Source of the DNA: an uncultured Collinsella sp.
Lineage (GTDB): Bacteria > Actinomycetota > Coriobacteriia > Coriobacteriales > Coriobacteriaceae
DNA: 9,841 nt
Assembly (NCBI GenBank): GCA_902492855.1
Contig: CABUMU010000073.1
Coordinates: 1 to 9,841 of the forward strand
Reading direction: 5' to 3'
The notes beneath the pieces were generated by a model. That model had not been told where the DNA came from. It saw only the letters and a program-made list of their open reading frames with translations, and did no database searches. Position numbers and translations under genes: made by a program. Every line of letters begins with the position of its first letter. The stretch's first letter is position 1. Below, piece after piece: positions 6,792 to 9,841 of the stretch.

Positions 6792-7499
6792 TTACTCAGC
6801 CAGGAAGTCACGCTGGACAGCGGGATCGACCTTGACGCCAGGGCCCATGGTGGAAGACACGGAGATGGACTTGACGTACTTGCCCTTAGCAGAAGAGGGC
6901 TTGACGCGCAGAATCTCGGTGTACAGGGCAGCGTAGTTCTCGACGAGCTGCTGCTCAGAGAAGGACTTCTTGCCCAGGGGCACGTGGCAGATGCCGTAGC
7001 GGTCGGCGCGGTACTCAACGCGGCCAGCCTTGAGCTCGGAGACCATCTTGGCGACGTCCATGGTCACGGTGCCGAGCTTGGGGTTCGGCATGAGGCCACG
7101 GGGACCAAGGATCTTACCGATGCGGCCAACCTTGGCCATCATGTTCGGCGTAGCGATAGCGGCGTCGAAGTTGATCTCGCCCTTCTGAATCTGGGCGACG
7201 AGCTCGTCGGAACCGATGATGTCGGCGCCGGCAGCCTCAGCCTCACGGACCTTCTCGCCCTCGGCGAAGACGGCAACACGAACGGTCTTGCCGGTGCCGT
7301 GGGGCAGGGAGATGGAACCACGGATGTTCTGGTCAGCCTTACGAGTATCGATGCCCAGACGGAAGTGAGCCTCGACGGTCTCGTCGAACTTGGCGGTGTC
7401 GAGCTCCTTGATGAGCTTGGCAGCCTGAAGGGGGGTGTAGAGCGTGGCGCGGTCAATCTTCTCGGCAGCGGCGTTATAGCTCTTACCATGCTTAGCCAT
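6792..7499 (-). CDS. rplA: 50S ribosomal protein L1
   Basis: L1 binds 23S rRNA at the mobile stalk beside the ribosomal E site, and in many bacteria it represses its own operon by binding the mRNA (family knowledge). The product is 235 residues, the usual length. The family signature GKILGPRGLMPNPKLGTV is at residues 128-145 and the C-terminal SSTMGPGVKVD is intact. Two in-frame ATGs lie close together (7505 and 7499). The Shine-Dalgarno aggagg (7513-7508) is only 2 bases from the first but 8 from the second, which also gives the standard N-terminus MAKHGKSYN. It is the last gene of the minus-strand unit; no rplJ-rplL follows, and a terminator and a convergent gene come next. Confidence 0.97.
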   Translation of the reverse strand: MAKHGKSYNAAAEKIDRATLYTPLQAAKLIKELDTAKFDETVEAHFRLGIDTRKADQNIRGSISLPHGTGKTVRVAVFAEGEKVREAEAAGADIIGSDELVAQIQKGEINFDAAIATPNMMAKVGRIGKILGPRGLMPNPKLGTVTMDVAKMVSELKAGRVEYRADRYGICHVPLGKKSFSEQQLVENYAALYTEILRVKPSSAKGKYVKSISVSSTMGPGVKVDPAVQRDFLAE

Positions 7500-7523
7500 G
7501 TGCATTACCTCCTGTGGTTAAAC

Positions 7524-7596
7524 GGGCGTGAGCCCTCCCACATCGTATCGTGTGCCCTATTGCACACATTTAACGGGCGCCCCGGTCGGAGCACCC
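7524..7596 (-). promoter_or_regulatory. Structured rplK-rplA intergenic leader with three hairpins
   Basis: In the 117-base gap, read on the minus strand, there are three stem-loops. The first has arms 7596-7588 and 7583-7575 (gggtgctcc with ggggcgccc, 9 bp including two G-U, loop gacc). The second is gtgtgc/gcacac (7567-7562 with 7555-7550). The third is gggc/gccc (7535-7532 with 7527-7524), just upstream of the rplA ribosome binding site. No good T-tract follows them, so they look regulatory rather than terminating: an L1-binding site, a processing signal or an attenuator. The assignment is inferred. Confidence 0.4.
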
Positions 7597-7616
7597 GCCG
7601 TTACCATAAGAAATCG

Positions 7617-8045
7617 CTACTCAGCGATGGTGACGCCCATGGAACGGGCGGTACCGGCGATGATCTTCTTGGCGGCGTCAATGTCGTTGGCATTGAGGTC
7701 CGGCATCTTGATCTCGGCGATCTTGGTGAGCTGCTCCTGGGAGAGCTGACCAACCTTGTCAGCCTGGGGCTTAGCGGAACCAGACTTGAGGTTCAGCTCC
7801 TTCTTGATAAGGTGAGCCGCCGGCGGGGTCTTGGTGATGAAGGAGAAGGACTTGTCCTCGTAGACAGAGATCTCAACGGGGATGATGTCACCCTTCTTGT
7901 CTTGCGTCTCGGCGTTAAAGGCCTGGCAGAACTGCATGATGTTCACGCCAGCAGCGCCCAGGGCGGGGCCGACGGGAGGAGCGGGGTTTGCTGCACCAGC
8001 AGGAATCTGGAGCTTAATGACGTTGGCAACCTTCTTCTCAGCCAT
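7617..8045 (-). CDS. rplK: 50S ribosomal protein L11
   Basis: L11 forms the GTPase-associated centre of the 50S subunit with 23S rRNA and L10; it is the contact point for translation factors and RelA-type stringent sensing (family knowledge). The product is 142 residues, full length. It shows the N-terminal PAPPVGPALGAAGVNIMQF (residues 22-40) and the C-terminal GTARSMGVTI. An in-frame ATG at 8051 touches the Shine-Dalgarno aaagga (8057-8052). ATG 8045 has 6-base spacing and gives the standard MAEKKVANVIKLQ, so it is chosen. It is separated from nusG by 120 bases and from rplA by 117. Confidence 0.97.
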   Translation of the reverse strand: MAEKKVANVIKLQIPAGAANPAPPVGPALGAAGVNIMQFCQAFNAETQDKKGDIIPVEISVYEDKSFSFITKTPPAAHLIKKELNLKSGSAKPQADKVGQLSQEQLTKIAEIKMPDLNANDIDAAKKIIAGTARSMGVTIAE

Positions 8046-8165
8046 GGTCATTCCTTTCGAATCACGAGTGTGAAGTACTTGCTATATCGTAAGCACGCAC
8101 GTGTTAGAAGCACTCCTGAGATGAGCAGTCACAGAAGAAGCACGCTCGCGCGAACGGACGAAAAC
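8046..8165 (-). other. nusG-rplK intergenic region with repeated GTGCTT
   Basis: This 120-base gap holds three copies of gtgctt on the minus strand (plus-strand aagcac at 8091-8096, 8108-8113 and 8138-8143). An AT-containing stretch gatata precedes the rplK ribosome binding site. I see no convincing terminator for nusG and no consensus promoter. rplK may be read through from upstream or have a promoter I cannot identify by eye. Confidence 0.35.
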
Positions 8166-8702
8166 TTAAGCGATGACAGCGACCTGGTTAAAGTCGAGCT
8201 CGACCGGCGTCTCGCGGCCAAAGATCATCAGCGTGACCTTGAGCTTGCCAGCCTCGGTGTTAACCTCGGAGACCTTGCCATCAAAGTCGGTAAGCGGGCC
8301 ATCGGTGACGCGGACGGACGTACCGACCTCAATATCAACCGAGGTGCGCTTGGGCGAATCGCCCTTACCGGGACGACGAGTCATCTTGTTGTACTCGTCG
8401 CGGGAAAGCGGAGCGGGCTTGCCGTTGCCGCCTAGGAAACCGGTGACGCCAGGCGTGTTACGAACACACGTCCAAGCATCGTCATCCATCTCCATGCGGA
8501 CCAGGACATAACCCGGGAAGATCTTGGAATCCTTGGTCTCACGCTTGCCACCCTCTTTAATCTCGGTGACGCGCTCCATAGGAATCTCGATATCAAAGAT
8601 ACGGTCCTGCATGCCCATAGTCTCGATGCGATGCTCGAGATCGGACTTAACGCGGTTCTCGTATCCAGAGTAAGTGTGAACGACGTACCAACGCTTAGAC
8701 AT
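8166..8702 (-). CDS. nusG: Transcription elongation and termination factor NusG
   Basis: NusG binds RNA polymerase across its cleft through the N-terminal NGN domain and contacts Rho or ribosomal S10 through the KOW domain. The product is 178 residues. The NGN domain opens with RWYVVHTYSGYENRV (4-18) and includes KIFPGYVLVRM (60-70) and VRNTPGVTGFLG (80-91). The KOW domain is about residues 125-178, with VRVTDGPLTDFDGKV (130-144). The gene starts 3 bases after the secE stop, so the two are almost certainly co-translated. Its ribosome binding site (gagggg) lies inside the end of secE. No insertion or truncation is visible. Confidence 0.97.
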   Translation of the reverse strand: MSKRWYVVHTYSGYENRVKSDLEHRIETMGMQDRIFDIEIPMERVTEIKEGGKRETKDSKIFPGYVLVRMEMDDDAWTCVRNTPGVTGFLGGNGKPAPLSRDEYNKMTRRPGKGDSPKRTSVDIEVGTSVRVTDGPLTDFDGKVSEVNTEAGKLKVTLMIFGRETPVELDFNQVAVIA

Positions 8703-8705
8703 GGT

Positions 8706-9044
8706 TTAGCCCCTCAATCCAGAGAACAGAGCAAGAGCCTCGCCAAAGCCAGCATCGAGCAGAGCGATGACGACGCCGACGACGATCAGAGAAGCGCAAA
8801 CAACAACCGAGTAGTTCACGAGCTCCTTCTTATCGGGCCACGTGACACGCTTCATCTCGGACTTGACCGAAGCGAAATACTTCTTGGTGCGGGCGAAGAA
8901 ACCAGGCTTCTCGTTCTTCTTGGACTTCGCAGCCTTCTCGTTCTTCTTGGCAACGGCCTTCTTGGCCTCAACCTTGGAGTTGGCGGCAGCTTTGTTGGCA
9001 GGTGCCGGCTGCTGAGCCTTCTTCTTGTTCTTCTTGTTGGCCAT
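8706..9044 (-). CDS. secE: Preprotein translocase subunit SecE, with long basic N-terminal tail
   Basis: SecE clamps SecY in the membrane export channel. The product is 112 residues. Residues 1-48 are a Lys/Ala/Asn-rich low-complexity tail. The conserved amphipathic segment follows (FFARTKKYFASVKSEMKRVTWPDKKEL, residues 49-75, read in two parts: FFARTKKYFASVKSEMKR and VTWPDKKEL). A single membrane helix spans about 78-96 (YSVVVCASLIVVGVVIALL). This is the one-helix form of SecE found in most bacteria, with an extra basic tail also common in actinobacterial relatives. ATG 9044 has ggaggt about 7 bases upstream. It lies just after tRNA-Trp and just before nusG. Confidence 0.95.
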   Translation of the reverse strand: MANKKNKKKAQQPAPANKAAANSKVEAKKAVAKKNEKAAKSKKNEKPGFFARTKKYFASVKSEMKRVTWPDKKELVNYSVVVCASLIVVGVVIALLDAGFGEALALFSGLRG

Positions 9045-9083
9045 TTGGGTTACCTCCGCGCAATGCGCTTATACATGAGTAAA

Positions 9084-9111
9084 CCGTAAGCCCCCAAGTG
9101 GGAGCTTACGG
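9084..9111 (-). terminator. Hairpin between tRNA-Trp and secE
   Basis: The arms ccgtaagc (9084-9091) and gcttacgg (9104-9111) pair perfectly; after one mismatch, ccc/ggg (9093-9095 with 9100-9102) extends the stem around a 4-base loop. On the minus strand only TTT follows, so termination would be partial. It could be a leaky terminator or a structure that sets the 3' boundary during release of the tRNA. Confidence 0.5.
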
Positions 9112-9120
9112 AATAATGAC

Positions 9121-9196
9121 TGGCACGCCAGGAAGGACTCGAACCCTCAACACTCGGTTTTGGAGACCGATGCTCTACCAATTGAACTACTGGCGT
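9121..9196 (-). tRNA. tRNA-Trp, anticodon CCA
   Basis: A complete 76-base cloverleaf lies on the minus strand. The acceptor stem acgccag/ctggcgt is a perfect 7 bp, with discriminator G and an encoded CCA tail (9123-9121). The anticodon stem tcggt/accga carries the loop with CCA (9163-9161), which reads UGG. The T-loop ttcgagt lies in its stem gaggg/ccttc. It sits between rpmG (13 bases away) and secE, so it is probably cut from the polycistronic transcript. Confidence 0.97.
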
Positions 9197-9209
9197 ATGT
9201 GACTAGAGA

Positions 9210-9359
9210 CTAGCGAGTCTCTTTGTGCAGCGTGTGATGACGGCACCAGGGGCAATACTTCTTGATCTCCATACGATCAGGCATGGTCGACTTGTTCTTG
9301 GTGGTCGTATAGTTGCGGCGCTTGCACTCAGTGCACGCAAGAGTAACTAGAGTACGCAT
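9210..9359 (-). CDS. rpmG: 50S ribosomal protein L33, zinc-binding form
   Basis: L33 is a small 50S protein near the E site. The product is 49 residues: MRTLVTLACTECKRRNY at the start, MEIKKYCPWCRHHTLHKE near the end. Four cysteines (C9, C12, C36, C39) form two CxxC pairs, so this is the zinc-binding (C+) version. C- paralogues that replace it in zinc starvation lack these residues. It is too short for a 60-codon cut-off but unmistakable. The ATG at 9359 is preceded by aaagg about 10 bases upstream. It is the first gene after the promoter at 9405-9434. Confidence 0.95.
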   Translation of the reverse strand: MRTLVTLACTECKRRNYTTTKNKSTMPDRMEIKKYCPWCRHHTLHKETR

Positions 9360-9404
9360 GTATCCTGAACCTTTCATTTCCGCCCCGTACGGGCACGAGT
9401 TGTT

Positions 9405-9434
9405 ACTTTATCAGCTCCACGTAAGTGCTGTCAA
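9405..9434 (-). promoter_or_regulatory. Promoter of the rpmG-tRNA-Trp-secE-nusG unit
   Basis: On the minus strand a perfect -35 TTGACA (9434-9429) is followed after 18 bases by TAAAGT (9410-9405), a 4-of-6 match to the -10. Transcription would start near 9398 and give a leader of about 40 bases before the rpmG ATG. The leader contains the palindrome cccgtacggg (9384-9393). The tuf terminator lies upstream, consistent with a separate promoter. The remaining stretch up to the tuf terminator shows only a direct repeat ttcattga and no gene. Confidence 0.7.
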
Positions 9435-9576
9435 TGAAAACCTCGAGTCAATTGGTTCTCGGTGGATCCATTCATATTTGGAACACATCAATGAAGCCAT
9501 CGAGATCTAATCGACGGTGCATCCAGGACCATTGTCGATCCTCTCGACACCAGCAACGGCTCAATATCCATTGCAG

Positions 9577-9611
9577 AAAAGAACCCGGCACCCATATAAG
9601 TGCCGGGTTCT
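9577..9611 (-). terminator. Rho-independent terminator of tuf
   Basis: The arms gaacccggcac (9581-9591) and gtgccgggttc (9600-9610) pair over 11 bp, with a further A-T pair at the foot and an 8-base loop. On the minus strand TTTT follows directly. It lies about 28 bases past the tuf stop codon. Confidence 0.9.
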
Positions 9612-9638
9612 CTAAGTCAGCTATATCAAAGAGCTAAT

Positions 9639-9841
9639 TTACTCAATGATCGTGGAGACGATGCCCGAACCGACGGTGTGGCCACCCTCGCGGATAGCGA
9701 AGCGCAGGCCCTCCTCCATGGCGATCGGGTGGATGAGGTCGCCCTCGATGGTGATGTGGTCACCAGGCATAGCCATCTCGGTGCCCTCGGGGAGCTTGAC
9801 AGTACCGGTAACGTCGGTGGTACGGAAGTAGAACTGAGGAC
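9639..9841 (-). CDS. tuf: Elongation factor Tu, C-terminal end (gene continues past the window)
   Basis: EF-Tu delivers aminoacyl-tRNA to the ribosome as a GTP complex. Only 66 C-terminal residues are visible, all from beta-barrel domain 3: PQFYFRTTDVTGTV, then EMAMPGDHITIEGDLIHPIA, then GLRFAIREGGHTVGSGIVS and the end TIIE. These match the very conserved EF-Tu C-terminus (the usual form is REGGRTVGAGVV; here His and Ser replace Arg and Ala). The stop is TAA at 9639-9641. The gene is truncated by the window edge, not broken. Confidence 0.97.
   Translation of the reverse strand, partial: PQFYFRTTDVTGTVKLPEGTEMAMPGDHITIEGDLIHPIAMEEGLRFAIREGGHTVGSGIVSTIIE

Noticed and set aside
6984..8435. A 483-codon plus-strand open frame across rplA, rplK and nusG
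   Set aside because: It runs opposite three certain ribosomal and transcription genes and through their gaps. Its Leu/Gly/Asp-rich product has no recognisable domain.
9361..9638. Short plus-strand open frames between rpmG and tuf
   Set aside because: They overlap the rpmG promoter and the tuf terminator, lack ribosome binding sites and encode low-information peptides.

Overview
This window looks like chromosomal DNA from a high-GC Gram-positive bacterium. I favour a gut coriobacterium, Collinsella or a close relative, judging from GC-rich third codon positions, the character of the EF-Tu, L1, L11 and NusG proteins, and a secE/nusG unit carrying an embedded tRNA-Trp. The genus is an inference from memory of such genomes, not from a search.

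Positions 2-2885 hold a plus-strand ABC importer operon: a lipoprotein substrate-binding protein (5' end cut by the window), an integral-membrane permease and an ATPase. They resemble the PF04392/TrpXYZ-type importers. A hairpin lies between the binding protein and the permease, permease and ATPase overlap by 8 bp, and two stacked hairpin terminators close the unit.

Positions 2940-3987 hold a short relic that encodes a clean Sec signal peptide but has ACG where the start codon should be. It runs into a terminator. An MscS-type mechanosensitive channel gene with its own terminator follows.

Positions 4043-6705 hold a two-gene, translationally coupled unit (ATGA overlap). The first gene encodes a 638-residue protein without a signal peptide: a ParB/sulfiredoxin-like N-terminal region (EGNKR motif) followed by a BMP/PnrA-like ligand-binding domain. 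The second encodes a calcineurin-like metallophosphoesterase whose first metal motif reads D-A-E instead of D-x-H. This pair is the best candidate in the window for a poorly described system: a possible cytosolic ligand or nucleotide sensor coupled to a phosphoesterase.

Positions 6717-9841 are minus-strand translation and transcription genes. In transcription order they are the end of tuf with its terminator, a strong-looking promoter (perfect TTGACA), rpmG, tRNA-Trp, secE, nusG, rplK and rplA, then a terminator facing the phosphoesterase gene. The rplK-rplA gap carries stem-loops that may be regulatory.

Four hairpins at plus-strand gene ends share a GGGACA(G) core next to an A-run, and the ribosomal-protein terminators lack it. 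This suggests a dispersed repeat family that has become, or serves as, terminators.
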